A DNA stretch of 48,299 nt from an uncultured Campylobacter sp. (GCF_938017775.1 NZ_CALIIU010000051.1:1-48299); one strand, 5' to 3'. Numbered from the stretch's first letter, positions 8,525-17,444 are shown. Translations and numbers: made by a program. The notes: generated by a model from the letters alone, not told the origin.

Positions 8525-10051
8525 TTTTACAATCTCTAAATGAAGCGAGAGTGAAAGAGAGAAATTTTATCGCTTACGGCGGATCGCTACCCAAATTTTA
8601 TCGCCGCGGGATCGGAGCTTTCGGCTCGCCGTCGCCGCAGAATTAGAATTTTATCGCTGCGGCGCAAGATCAAAATTTTATCTTATCCTCGCGGCACGCT
8701 GCAGCATCGGAATTTTACCTCCTCGCAAGCGGTTAAAATTCTATGCTATAACGAGGGCTGAAATTTTACCGCCGCCGCCAAGATTAAAATTTTACCGCTT
8801 CAGCGGGGGGCTGGATTTCGCTAGCGCGGTAAGCGGTTGGATTTGATCGCCGCGGCAAGAATTAAAATTTTGCTACCGCTGTAGGGTTGGAATTTCGTCG
8901 CCCCCTGCGCTACGATGAAATTTGTCCCTTTTACGAGCGAGACTCTTGCGCCGTCCATTCGCCTGCGCTACGGCTCGCGTGAAATTTATCCATTCATCGC
9001 GGCTTACGTGGGGATTTTAGAGATTTTGATACACCCTATTGCGGCGCGAAATTTTATTGTCGCGCCTCGCGGCTAGATTTTGCTACCATCGTGGGGATCA
9101 AAATTTTACCGCCGCGCAACCGTGGCTTGAGCCTGATTTAGCGCCTTTGCGAGTTTTACGACGCGGCCGAATTCTACCGCGCGCGTTTTGCGAGGGCACG
9201 GACTGCTCGCGGGACGGAAGCTTTGCACTGCGCCCGCTACTCTACTACGCGATTAAATTTTATCTACGCACCGCTTCAAATGCGGCACGGCACTTGTCCA
9301 CCGCGCGGCTAAATTTTCTACACGCCGCTTAGGTTGCGGCACGGCGTCCATCTGCTCGCAGCACGATTAAAATTTGTCTATGCGCGCGCCCGATCGCGAC
9401 GAGGCACCGCCTTAAAAATTTATACTCCGCTCCGTATCTACTGCGAAACGGCGCCGAAATTTCAACGCAAAATGGGCGCCATGAAATTTTCGCGCCGCGA
9501 GATAAAATTTGTGCGCCGTTATACGACGACGAGGCGCGAACCCATCCGCTGCGCGCGCGATTAAATTTAAAATTTACGCGCCGCGGTTGCTAGATAAAAT
9601 TTTCGCGACCATTCAGGAGCGGCGGATGATTAAATTTAGATTGCGCCGCACCGATACGTAGCGGTATGTCGCATAGCCAAAAACTCGCGCCGTGCAGTAG
9701 TATAACGAAGCGCGAACAGTCTGATTCGCACTGCCTCCGCCACGTAGCGGAGCGCAGTCAAATTTACATCGCGCACGGCTGCGTAGCGGAGGTAGCCGGA
9801 CTTGCGCCGCGCAGTCGCGAGCAGCCGGATCCGCACCGCATTGGTGCGTAACAAAGCACCATGCATTAGATCCGCACCGCGCCACTACAAAACGATATAC
9901 CGCACAGCTAAATCGTCGTCGCACAACCGTATGGCAAAGCGCAAGTAGTCCGATTCGATCACGCCCAGCGCGTATCGGAGCGCAGTCAAATTTATATCGC
10001 GCCCGATACACAGAGAGCAACGAAATCCACTCCACCGCAGGCGAGTGAAAT
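8525..10051. repeat. 1.5-kb non-coding region of degenerate AAAATTTTA-CCGCCGC repeats
   Basis: No gene is supported between msrAB and purH. From 8562 to about 9600 the same pattern returns every 20-60 nt: an AT-word (AAATTTTA, AAAATTTTA or GAATTTTA) followed by a GC-rich run such as TCGCCGCGG or CCGCCGCC. Examples start at 8562, 8593, 8646, 8672, 8710, 8761, 8785, 8863 and 9110. The rough unit is ATTAAAATTTTACCGCCGC. From about 9600 to 10050 the AT-words thin out and GTAGCGGAG/GCGCAGTC-type segments recur (for example near 9735-9795 and 9970-9985). Short open frames on both strands overlap one another and have no recognisable domains. Confidence 0.7.
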
Positions 10052-11590
10052 TTAGTGCAAAAAGTGGCGCACTCCGGTAAAATACATCGCCATGCCAAAC
10101 TCGTCGGCGCTTGCGATCACCTCATCGTCGCGGATGCTGCCGCCGGGCTGCACGACCGCCGCGACGCCCGCAGCATGGGCGATCTCGATGCTGTCTTTAA
10201 ACGGGAAAAACGCCTCGCTAGCAAGCGCGCAGCCACTCAGATCGACGCCCACATCGCGAGCCTTGGCCACTGCCGCACGTGCGGCGTCCACGCGGCTCGT
10301 CATACCCATGCCGATCGCGACCATCGCGCGATTTTTGACGTAAACCACACAGTTGCTCTTCGTAAGCGCGGCGATCTGCCACGCGATTTTTAGATCGCTA
10401 AGCTCGCTCTGGCTCGCCGCGCGCCTCGTGACGCAGCGGGCGTTTGCGACCTCGCCCGCGCCCACGTAGTCGCGCTGCTGATATACGAAGCCACCGTCAA
10501 TAAATTTAAAATCATACTTGTCGTTTTCGCGCATTAAAAACTCCTCGCCCTGCTCGAAAATTTTAATACGCTTTTTCTTTTCAAATACCGCAAGCGCCGC
10601 GGGCGTGACGCGAGCGGCAAGGATAACTTCGACAAAAATTTCATTGATTTTATGCGCTAGCTCCTCGTCCAAAACGCCGTTTATCGCCACGACGCCGCCG
10701 TATGCCGAAACGGGGTCGCATTTTAACGCCTCTACGTAGCTTTCAAGCAGGCTCCCCTTTACGGCAAAGCCGCATGGATTGGCATGCTTGCAGATCGCTA
10801 CCGCAGGCGCCTCCCCGAAGCTACTAGCGAGCATCAGCGCGCCGTGCATATCGGTCATATTGTTAAAGCTCGCCTCGCCCTTTAGGCTCTTAAAGTGCTT
10901 GCTAAAAAAGTCCTCGAATTCGTACAGCGCGCCCTTTTGATGCGGATTTTCGCCGTAGCGAGTATCAAATACCTTGCTGCCCGTGATAAATTTTTTCGCG
11001 CCGAAGCCGCCGTTAAAGCGCTCGTTCATATAGTTTGCGATCATCGCGTCGTAGGCTGCGGTGTGCTCATAAGCTTTAATCATCAAATTTTGCCTAAATT
11101 TCAGCTTCTCGCTCTCGTCAGGGCTCGCTAAATTTTGCAAAACCGCGTCGTAATCAAGCGGGCTAGTAACGACATAGACGCTCGCGAAATTTTTAGCCGC
11201 GCTTCGAACCATCGCAGGGCCGCCGATGTCGATATTTTCGATAATCTCGGAAAAATCGTCGGTGCGGGCTACGGTCGCTTTAAAAGGATATAAATTTACG
11301 CACACGAGATCGATGCCGCCGATGCCGTGCTGCGCGGCTTGGCTTACGTGATTTGCGTCGTTTCGCTTATACAAAATTCCGCCGTGGATCTTCGGATGCA
11401 GGGTCTTAACCCGCCCCTCAAACATCTCGGGCGAGCCCGAGTATTCGCTCACTTCCGTTGCTTTCACGCCATTTTGCAAAAGCAATTTATGCGTACCGCC
11501 TGTGATTAAAATTTCAAATCCGAGCCTCTGCAGCCCTTTGGCAAACTCTACGACGCCCTTCTTATCGCTTACGCTAATTAACGCTCTCAT
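10052..11590 (-). CDS. purH: bifunctional AICAR transformylase / IMP cyclohydrolase
   Basis: Catalyses the last two steps of IMP synthesis: formylation of AICAR with 10-formyl-THF, then ring closure. The 512-residue protein has an N-terminal MGS-like cyclohydrolase domain (about 1-140, with ISVSDKKGVVEFA, ITGGTHKLL and GRVKTLHPKIHGG). The C-terminal transformylase domain has GENPHQKGALYE and CKHANPCG, which holds the family's catalytic Lys-His. Length is normal. AAGGAG precedes the ATG. It starts only 16 nt after the stop of a lipoprotein gene, so it may be co-transcribed with the lipoprotein cluster. purL lies about 6 kb away on the same strand. Confidence 0.97.
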   Translation of the reverse strand: MRALISVSDKKGVVEFAKGLQRLGFEILITGGTHKLLLQNGVKATEVSEYSGSPEMFEGRVKTLHPKIHGGILYKRNDANHVSQAAQHGIGGIDLVCVNLYPFKATVARTDDFSEIIENIDIGGPAMVRSAAKNFASVYVVTSPLDYDAVLQNLASPDESEKLKFRQNLMIKAYEHTAAYDAMIANYMNERFNGGFGAKKFITGSKVFDTRYGENPHQKGALYEFEDFFSKHFKSLKGEASFNNMTDMHGALMLASSFGEAPAVAICKHANPCGFAVKGSLLESYVEALKCDPVSAYGGVVAINGVLDEELAHKINEIFVEVILAARVTPAALAVFEKKKRIKIFEQGEEFLMRENDKYDFKFIDGGFVYQQRDYVGAGEVANARCVTRRAASQSELSDLKIAWQIAALTKSNCVVYVKNRAMVAIGMGMTSRVDAARAAVAKARDVGVDLSGCALASEAFFPFKDSIEIAHAAGVAAVVQPGGSIRDDEVIASADEFGMAMYFTGVRHFLH

Positions 11591-11606
11591 CTTTTCTCCT
11601 TTTAAT

Positions 11607-12197
11607 TTATTCGCATAATTTTTTAAAAATCAGCTCGCGCATGTCGTTTGCATTAAGCTGAAAATACAAAATCGCCTCACGGCGAGCCTTTTGATACTCG
11701 CGCCTCATCTTTTCATCTGCTGCGCCGAGCTTTGCGCCGTTAAATTTCGCCATGCGCGCCGAACTCAGCTCTTTTAGCTTCTCGCCGCCCGGAGAGATGC
11801 TGCCGCTATAATTAAACCACTCTTTGCTTTGAAAAATATTAAATAAAATTTTAAAATCTACGAAATTTCCCTTATTGTACTCGGCGCAGACCCCGTTTTT
11901 GTGGCTTGCGGCGTAGATCGCGCCATATCTGCGCTCGAAAAAATATAGTTTTATGAGCTTTGCGTTTTTGTCTAAATTTGCGCTGCTATCGCCCAAAATC
12001 GCAAGTCTCGCATCGCCTCGCGTTTCGTAAGGACCTAAAATCGTGCCGTTTTCGTAGAGATTGCCGCCGTAAAGAGCGTATTTCGTATCGCCAAGCTCGT
12101 TTGAAAGAACGTAGGTTTCATCGGTTGCGAGCGAGTTTTTGCCCGCGCAGCCGAGCAGCGACAGAGCTAAAAACAGAGACGAGATAAAAAATTTCAT
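11607..12197 (-). CDS. unknown lipoprotein, three-cysteine family, paralog E
   Basis: A 196-residue probable lipoprotein: signal peptide with lipobox LLGC (Cys17). The mature protein has the motifs shared by this cluster: LYENGTILGPYE near the N-terminus, NGVCAEYNKGNFV in the middle, and a cysteine two residues from the C-terminus (LCE). Only three cysteines are present: the lipid-bearing one, the GVC one and the terminal one. The last two could form a disulfide. The C-terminal third is strongly charged and probably helical. I know no function for the family. It is the last lipoprotein gene before purH and is separated from paralog D by 323 bp of AAATTT-rich DNA. Confidence 0.8.
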   Translation of the reverse strand: MKFFISSLFLALSLLGCAGKNSLATDETYVLSNELGDTKYALYGGNLYENGTILGPYETRGDARLAILGDSSANLDKNAKLIKLYFFERRYGAIYAASHKNGVCAEYNKGNFVDFKILFNIFQSKEWFNYSGSISPGGEKLKELSSARMAKFNGAKLGAADEKMRREYQKARREAILYFQLNANDMRELIFKKLCE

Positions 12198-12520
12198 CGC
12201 AAAAACCCTTTAAATTTTAAAATTTTGCCAAATTTATGAAGCGGAAATCGGCAAAACGAAATTTACTAAATTTACCGCGCGCAAATTTTAAATTTGCTTC
12301 TCAAATGCCGCCGCTTTGCCCGTGCGGACGTAAATTTAAAAATTTTGCGCCGCTTGCAAAGGCTAAATTAAAAGCCGCGACGCGAAACGTAAATTTAAAC
12401 CGCAGCGCAAATTTAGCCGCAAGGACCTGCGCAAATCGGCTAAATTTAAAATTTCGCGGCGCAGCTTTTATCATCAAGCCAGGTAGGCACTTGCTTTTGC
12501 CGCTTTTTAAAATTTTAAAT
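12198..12520. other. AAATTT-rich spacer between lipoprotein paralogs D and E
   Basis: No gene is seen in 323 bp. TAAATTT or AAATTTTAAAATTT words recur roughly every 15-40 nt, separated by GC-rich pieces such as GCCGCGACGCG. The AAAACCCTTT just before the paralog E start holds its ribosome site (AAGGG on the minus strand). Confidence 0.6.
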
Positions 12521-13128
12521 TTACTTGCACATCCTGTTTTCCAGCTCGTCCATAAGCGCAGCCACGTCATCGCCCACGAGCTCCATTAGCGCCGTTTGCC
12601 GCTGCTGATCGCTCATATTTTTTGCAAGCGCGGGGCTTAAATATTCATATTTTTCATCGCTGCTTAATGCGCGCGAGTTCGAAATATAGGCCTTAGCGCT
12701 ATAGGATTTGACGAACGCCTCGCCGTCGTAAACGCTTTTATAAATCGTAATATCCACCAAATAGCCCGATCTGTAAGCCTCGCAAATACCGCTCTCGTGG
12801 TGAAGCTTCACCGCCTTCACGCCGCTTCTTGGATCGAAAAGATATTTGTTGTAGCTCTTTAAATTTTTGCTTTTAACCGCGCCGTCGTCGGTGTAGGCGT
12901 AGGAGCCGCCCTGTCCGTCGGTCGCGACGCCGAACTCCGCCTCGCCTATCTTTTCATATTTGCCCAGCAGCTTGCCGTTTTCATACACCTGATCCGCGCG
13001 CACCTCATAGACCTTCGTTTGGTTGCCGTCGAAAATTTTCAAAGCGTCGCGCCGCTCCCGACCTTTGAAGGCGTAGCGAAGCAGCCCGCAAACAAAAACG
13101 CAGAAAAGATTAAAATCAAATTTTTCAT
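12521..13128 (-). pseudogene. lipoprotein paralog D, frameshifted between signal peptide and mature domain
   Basis: The minus strand from ATG 13128 (with AAGGGA before it) encodes MKNLILIFSAFLFAGC, a clear lipoprotein signal with lipobox, but this frame ends at TGA after 29 codons. The mature domain continues in another frame, open from before the TTG at 13042 to 12521. It carries the family motifs VYENGKLLGKYE, SGICEAYRSGYLV and the C-terminal MCK. Its KIFDGNQTKVYE aligns with FYDGNKTMIYK of paralog B, so the break lies between about 13042 and 13080. One added or two removed bases would restore the frame. No long homopolymer is there. Either a real inactivating mutation or a sequence error is possible. 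Confidence 0.8.
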
Positions 13129-13361
13129 TTTTTCCCTTTTAAAATTTTAAGGCGCGCCTAGCTAAATTTAAAGCTGCGGACGCGCCGCTGGATCGATCAA
13201 ATTTCAAATTTCAAACCGCGCCGCTTGACGAACAAGCGCACTGCGTTCGCACAAAACCGCTCACGCCGCCTGTTTAAATTTTACGCACTCGTTTAAATTT
13301 TATGCGTCGCTTTAAATTTTACAAGCCACAAATTTAAAGCGACGCGAAATCCAAAACCGCA

Positions 13362-14393
13362 CTAAATATAATAGATGCTGTTTTTGATATTTTTGCCGTC
13401 GAGTTCGTTTTTGCGCCACGAGCTCTCGTCGTTTAGCACGATCCAGCGCTTCTCCTCCTCGCGGTAAAACCAGTCCTTGTCGATCTGATAGTAGATCTGG
13501 CATCCCGAAATTTCGATGATATTGGCGATGTTATTGTCGTGGTAGTTGTTCTCATCGAAGTCGGTGAAGGTGCGCTGCCCCATCTCGGCGTAGAGCTCGT
13601 TTAAAATTTGAAGCATCTCGCTTAGGCGCGTATCCATCTTCTCGACCTGAAGCCCAAGCTCGTTAGCCTCTCTGAATAAGATCGGATAGTCGTGCGACGG
13701 ATAGCCGCTGTTTAGCTTGTCGCTGATAAAGGCGATCTTTTGCTCATCTTCGAAGTGATAGCGTAGAATTTCGCGGCAAATTTTAAGCGACAGGCTGCTT
13801 GCGCGATCGACGGCGCCGAAAACGAGCGGATGGATATATTTGTAAAGCTCCTTATACGGGTTCTCGTCGTTCGGGCGCTCGTTATTTTTCCAAAGCTTCA
13901 CCACGCGGCTTAGCTCGTCCATCGAAACGTTGGCTTGATCGTTTGTGTTCGTAACCGGCGAAAGCTCGTGGCGCAGCGAAGTATCGACCGACGTGAGATA
14001 GCCTAGCGGCCCCATTAAAATTTTATTCGCCCCAAGCGCCATCATCGTAGCCGCCGAAGCGCAGTTTGCAGGCACTAGAGCGATCAGCTCGTCGCAGTGG
14101 TTGCGCAGGATCGAAACGATCTTAAGCGATGCTATGCCGCTGCCGCCGTCAGATTTGATGTAAAGGTAGAGTTTTTCGAAATGCTTGCCCTTTAGGTGGT
14201 CGTTGATACTGATCGCGTCGTTGCCGCAGACGCTACCCGCGCCCGAATTGAAGTAGGTAAGCAGTGGCGCGCCCAGATATTTCTCGATATTGGTGATCAC
14301 CTCTTGCGTTTGCTTCATCAAGATCGGCGGTTGCTTTGCCGCCTTTTTAGCGCCATGCTTCTGCGGCTCTTCGTCTTTGGATAAAAATCCCAT
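13362..14393 (-). CDS. SDH-type Clp-fold serine protease
   Basis: A 343-residue protein resembling the serine dehydrogenase proteinase (SDH_sah) branch of the ClpP/SppA fold. The core lies at about residues 40-150. The oxyanion-side glycines are in YIKSDGGSGIAS, and the probable nucleophile is Ser113 in CASAATMMALGA, followed by ILMGPLGYLTSVDTSL. There is no signal peptide and no membrane segment, so it should be cytoplasmic. The C-terminal 60 residues are rich in Asn, Tyr and charged residues and are not part of the core. Related proteins degrade peptides or signal peptides, but the substrate here is unknown. It stands between lipoprotein paralogs C (27 nt away) and D (233 nt away) on the same strand, so a link to lipoprotein biogenesis or turnover is possible but unproven. 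Confidence 0.82.
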   Translation of the reverse strand: MGFLSKDEEPQKHGAKKAAKQPPILMKQTQEVITNIEKYLGAPLLTYFNSGAGSVCGNDAISINDHLKGKHFEKLYLYIKSDGGSGIASLKIVSILRNHCDELIALVPANCASAATMMALGANKILMGPLGYLTSVDTSLRHELSPVTNTNDQANVSMDELSRVVKLWKNNERPNDENPYKELYKYIHPLVFGAVDRASSLSLKICREILRYHFEDEQKIAFISDKLNSGYPSHDYPILFREANELGLQVEKMDTRLSEMLQILNELYAEMGQRTFTDFDENNYHDNNIANIIEISGCQIYYQIDKDWFYREEEKRWIVLNDESSWRKNELDGKNIKNSIYYI

Positions 14394-14419
14394 GTTTTCC
14401 CTTTCGTGTTGGTTTGGTT

Positions 14420-15043
14420 TTAAAATTTTAACTTACAAATATCGCGCAATCTATCCCGGTGCCACTCGATGCTCTCTTTAACCGTATTGCCTAGAGCTGT
14501 ATGCGGGCTTTGCAAAAACGCCCTACTATTTTTTAGACTTGAGCCCACGTATTCGTAACGTGAGATCACGTTTGCGCTGGCGCTTTGCGACACCGAAGCC
14601 GAAAACGAGTATGAATAAAGCGGCGCGGAGGAAGCGTAGCCGCTAAAGTGCTCTTTCAGGCTTACGAATTTACCCTCCGTAAAGGCCTTGCAAACGCCGC
14701 CGCTTGCGGAATACTCGGCGATTCGCAGCTCTTTATTGGGCGTAAAAACGTAGATCGTAAATTTATTTAGACCTCTTTGCGAAATTTGATCCTTAGCCGT
14801 GCTGACTCCTCTTTCGTCCGTAAATAGATAGAGATTGGAGCCCTCCTTTTCATATCTTCCTAAGATTGCGTCATCTTTTAAAAGCATGCCGCCTGAAATT
14901 TTATACTCGGTGACGGTCTGCCCGTCATAGCTCATCATCACGGAATTTTCCGGATGTAGCTCGGCTTGCGAATACTTTATCTTCATACAGCCTGCGAGCA
15001 GCGCGACCGCCGCAAGCAGCGCTAAAATTTTGATTTTATCCAT
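14420..15043 (-). CDS. unknown lipoprotein, three-cysteine family, paralog C
   Basis: A 207-residue protein with lipoprotein signal MDKIKILALLAAVALLAGC. An upstream in-frame TTG at 15067 overlaps the previous gene and has no ribosome site, whereas GAGGGAG stands before the ATG at 15043. Family motifs: MMSYDGQTVTEYK, LLKDDAILGRYE, GGVCKAFTEGKFV, then DICKLKF at the end. It has exactly three cysteines. It is closest to paralog A, since both share an SRY(D/E)(F/Y)V segment. Some 14 nt separate it from paralog B, and the SDH protease gene begins 26 nt after its stop. Confidence 0.82.
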   Translation of the reverse strand: MDKIKILALLAAVALLAGCMKIKYSQAELHPENSVMMSYDGQTVTEYKISGGMLLKDDAILGRYEKEGSNLYLFTDERGVSTAKDQISQRGLNKFTIYVFTPNKELRIAEYSASGGVCKAFTEGKFVSLKEHFSGYASSAPLYSYSFSASVSQSASANVISRYEYVGSSLKNSRAFLQSPHTALGNTVKESIEWHRDRLRDICKLKF

Positions 15044-15057
15044 AACTCCCTCGAAGT

Positions 15058-15669
15058 CTATCTGCAAAAATCGTCCAAAACCATGGTTTTAAGACCCTCG
15101 ATCGTCTTTTTGAAAAAACCAGCCACAGCCAAGTCCTTCGCTATATATTTCGCATCTTTGCGATCGACCGCTTTTTCAAAATTCATATTTTTATATGCGC
15201 TCAACGTTTTTGAACTCATATTTTGCACCAAGCTCTCGCTTTTTGAAATTTTGCCGTCCGCGTAAAGCCAATCGCCGTCTTTGAACATATTTGAAGTATA
15301 GTCGAAATTTACGTATCTGCCGGCGTTATAGACGCTACAAATCCCATCTTTGTGCCAAATGCTAAATACCATAGCCCTTTCATCGTTAAAAAGATAAAAT
15401 TTCATCCGCTTGGCATTCAGCGCGGACTTGTAATTGTTGCCGTAAGACTTGCCCGCCTCGTCGAGTATAAGCATCCTAAACTCACCTCTATCCATAGAAT
15501 AGGAGCCTAAATTTCTGCCGTTTTCATACAGATCCTCGCCCGCAAATTTATAGATCATGGTTTTGTTGCCGTCGTAAAATTTAAACTCCTTATCGCTCTT
15601 AGCCGGACGCAATATCCCGCATCCTCCAAGCAGTGCCGCCAAAACGGCAAAAACTATAAAATTCTTCAT
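15058..15669 (-). CDS. unknown lipoprotein, three-cysteine family, paralog B
   Basis: A 203-residue lipoprotein. The signal MKNFIVFAVLAALLGGC is almost identical in protein and DNA to that of paralog A. Family motifs: FKFYDGNKTMIYKF, LYENGRNLGSYS, DGICSVYNAGRYV, and DDFCR at the C-terminus; three cysteines in all. The C-terminal half is predicted helical and lysine-rich. AAGGAG lies 7 nt before the ATG. It follows paralog A by 16 nt. The function is unknown; the cysteine layout suggests one disulfide in an envelope-exposed domain. Confidence 0.82.
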   Translation of the reverse strand: MKNFIVFAVLAALLGGCGILRPAKSDKEFKFYDGNKTMIYKFAGEDLYENGRNLGSYSMDRGEFRMLILDEAGKSYGNNYKSALNAKRMKFYLFNDERAMVFSIWHKDGICSVYNAGRYVNFDYTSNMFKDGDWLYADGKISKSESLVQNMSSKTLSAYKNMNFEKAVDRKDAKYIAKDLAVAGFFKKTIEGLKTMVLDDFCR

Positions 15670-15685
15670 TTATCTCTCCTTAAAT

Positions 15686-16327
15686 TTAATCCAACCTTTT
15701 AGACTTTTCTCTACAAAGCAGACCAAGAAGCGTAGCACCGCTAAGCACGACGGATGCTTGCACATGATCTGCTACTGTCGAATTTAGTTTTTCTAAAATT
15801 TTTTTATCCACATAAGATAACTTTTCATTAACGAAATCATACCTGGATGAAATTTTCCCCATTCCTTTTCTTGACATCAAAACATCATAACTATATGCCA
15901 CGATCGGCTCACCTCGTGAATATATAGTGATATACTCCTTTATATGTACATATTTTCCTGCGGACAATGCTTTACAAACGCCGTCATTATGGCTATAAGA
16001 GATCACTTTAATAAATTCGTTCGGAACGAATATTATCTCCGTAATTTTTTTAGAATTATGTTCCTTTATCGCACTGGGATCTATATAACCATTTCCCATT
16101 TCATCCGTATAAATCTGCATACCAAGTCCCGGTGCCGTAAGATATTTGCCTAACACTTTGCCATTTTTATAAAGTTTTCCGTTATGGGCTCGGTATCTGG
16201 TGGAAATATTTTTGTCAAAGCTTAACATTGCGATATCTTCCGAGTCGGCAATTCCGTTTTGGTCTTTTTTGCTCGCGCATCCTCCAAGCAGTGCCGCCAA
16301 AACGGCAAAAATTATGAAATTTTTCAT
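15686..16327 (-). CDS. unknown lipoprotein, three-cysteine family, paralog A
   Basis: A 213-residue lipoprotein with signal MKNFIIFAVLAALLGGC. Family motifs: MLSFDKNISTRYRA, LYKNGKVLGKYL, DGVCKALSAGKYV. The last cysteine is in LLCREK, here nine residues from the end rather than two to six. A hydrophobic run (SVVLSGATLLGLL) just before that cysteine is not seen in the other paralogs. AAGGAG precedes the ATG. It is the first gene of the A-B-C-protease-D-E-purH series. The 154-bp gap upstream, towards djlA, shows no clear promoter. Confidence 0.82.
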   Translation of the reverse strand: MKNFIIFAVLAALLGGCASKKDQNGIADSEDIAMLSFDKNISTRYRAHNGKLYKNGKVLGKYLTAPGLGMQIYTDEMGNGYIDPSAIKEHNSKKITEIIFVPNEFIKVISYSHNDGVCKALSAGKYVHIKEYITIYSRGEPIVAYSYDVLMSRKGMGKISSRYDFVNEKLSYVDKKILEKLNSTVADHVQASVVLSGATLLGLLCREKSKRLD

Positions 16328-16481
16328 TCATCACTCCTTAAATCTAATTTGGCGCCGCGGATTTAATCTGCTCTTGTCTGCGCGCCTTAAAATTCCTTCG
16401 CCGCACCTTGTCGCCGTATCGCGAGCCCTACCTCAAAATTTCAAGGCGTTTTGCGCCCTCAAATTTTAAAATTTGCTCGCC

Positions 16482-17441
16482 CTACTTCTCGCCGAAGCGC
16501 TCCTTTAAAATTTTATACGCCTCGTTGATCTCCTGAAGCCTCTTCGTGCCCTCCTGGATGATCTCCTCGTCCGCGCCCTTGCCCATCAGGATGTCGGGGT
16601 GGTATTTTTTCACGAGCTCGCGATATTTTTTCTTGATCTCGCTAAACGTAGCGTCCTTGGAGAGCCCCAAAATTTCATACGGATCTCTTTTGCTTTTGGC
16701 GGAGCCCTGCGATCCACTCGAATACCCGCCGTATGAGCCGCCTGAACTTTGCGAGCCTCCATAGCCCGAACCCGCCGTGCCGCCATAGCCGTAGCCGGTG
16801 CCACCGCCGTAACTGCTGCTTCCGTAGCCACCCGTGCTTCTGCCGCCGTATTTGTCCCAATACCCGCCGCTTCTTGTGCTATAGCCGTCGTATTCGTCGT
16901 AAGCGGAGCTGCTTTGCGAGCCGCCGTTTTCGTAATATGTGCCGTAAAAACTGCGCTCAAAGGTCGCGAATATCTGGCTTTGGATATGCTCCGCAATGCC
17001 CAATCCGTCACAAATCTGCGAGATCGTGCGCCGCTCTGCCGCGCTAAAACCGCGATCGACGTAGGCTAAATTTAAAAAGAAATAGATTAGCCCCGTTTTG
17101 CGGCTCGGGCTCGGGCGGTAGGTTTGGTTATATTTCTCGGCGAGCTCGCGTACGTTTGCGAGATTTTCTTTCTCGAGCTTATAAACGAGCTTCAGCGCCT
17201 GGCGTTCGCGTTCGCCGGCGCCCATTTGGCGCACCAAATCGTCTAAAATTTCGCTTATCATCGCAGCTTCGGACTCGCTTACGTACCCGTCGCTTTTGGC
17301 GACCTTGGCCAGAAGCGCTACTAAAATTTTAGCCTCTGCTAGCTGCATTTGCGCCTTGCCGCGATAGCCGGAGTTGCTGAGAGCCCCGCCGATCTGCGCG
17401 AAAATATACAGCGCGATTAAAAGGAATATGATGCTAAGCAC
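16482..17441 (-). CDS. djlA: DjlA-like membrane-anchored TerB/J-domain co-chaperone
   Basis: A 319-residue protein built like DjlA: one N-terminal membrane helix (about 1-20), a TerB-type helical domain (about 35-150, with KVAKSDGYVSESEAAMI), a linker very rich in Gly, Ser and Tyr (about 165-250), and a C-terminal J domain (DPYEILGLSKDATFSEIKKK) with the HPD tripeptide needed to stimulate DnaK. The start is GTG at 17441: the next Met is after the membrane helix. Only 3 nt separate it from the purL stop, and no strong ribosome site is visible, so translation is probably coupled to purL. The family acts at the inner membrane in envelope stress and protein quality control. Confidence 0.9.
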   Translation of the reverse strand: MLSIIFLLIALYIFAQIGGALSNSGYRGKAQMQLAEAKILVALLAKVAKSDGYVSESEAAMISEILDDLVRQMGAGERERQALKLVYKLEKENLANVRELAEKYNQTYRPSPSRKTGLIYFFLNLAYVDRGFSAAERRTISQICDGLGIAEHIQSQIFATFERSFYGTYYENGGSQSSSAYDEYDGYSTRSGGYWDKYGGRSTGGYGSSSYGGGTGYGYGGTAGSGYGGSQSSGGSYGGYSSGSQGSAKSKRDPYEILGLSKDATFSEIKKKYRELVKKYHPDILMGKGADEEIIQEGTKRLQEINEAYKILKERFGEK

Positions 17442-17444
17442 GCG

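Noticed and set aside
8562..9600. Possible CRISPR array
   Set aside because: The repeated unit is short, degenerate and irregularly spaced, without uniform spacers or cas genes nearby.
9039..10098. Several open frames of 60-160 codons on both strands in the repeat region
   Set aside because: They overlap one another and purH, consist of Arg/Ala/Cys-rich low-complexity sequence, and follow the repeat rather than a protein pattern.
12301..12589. Open frames on both strands between lipoprotein paralogs D and E
   Set aside because: They are shadows of AAATTT-rich spacer and of the start of paralog D's complement, without any ribosome site.
16610..17069. Open frames antisense or out of frame to djlA's Gly-rich linker
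   Set aside because: They arise from the repetitive GC-rich codons of the Gly/Ser/Tyr linker and have no independent support.
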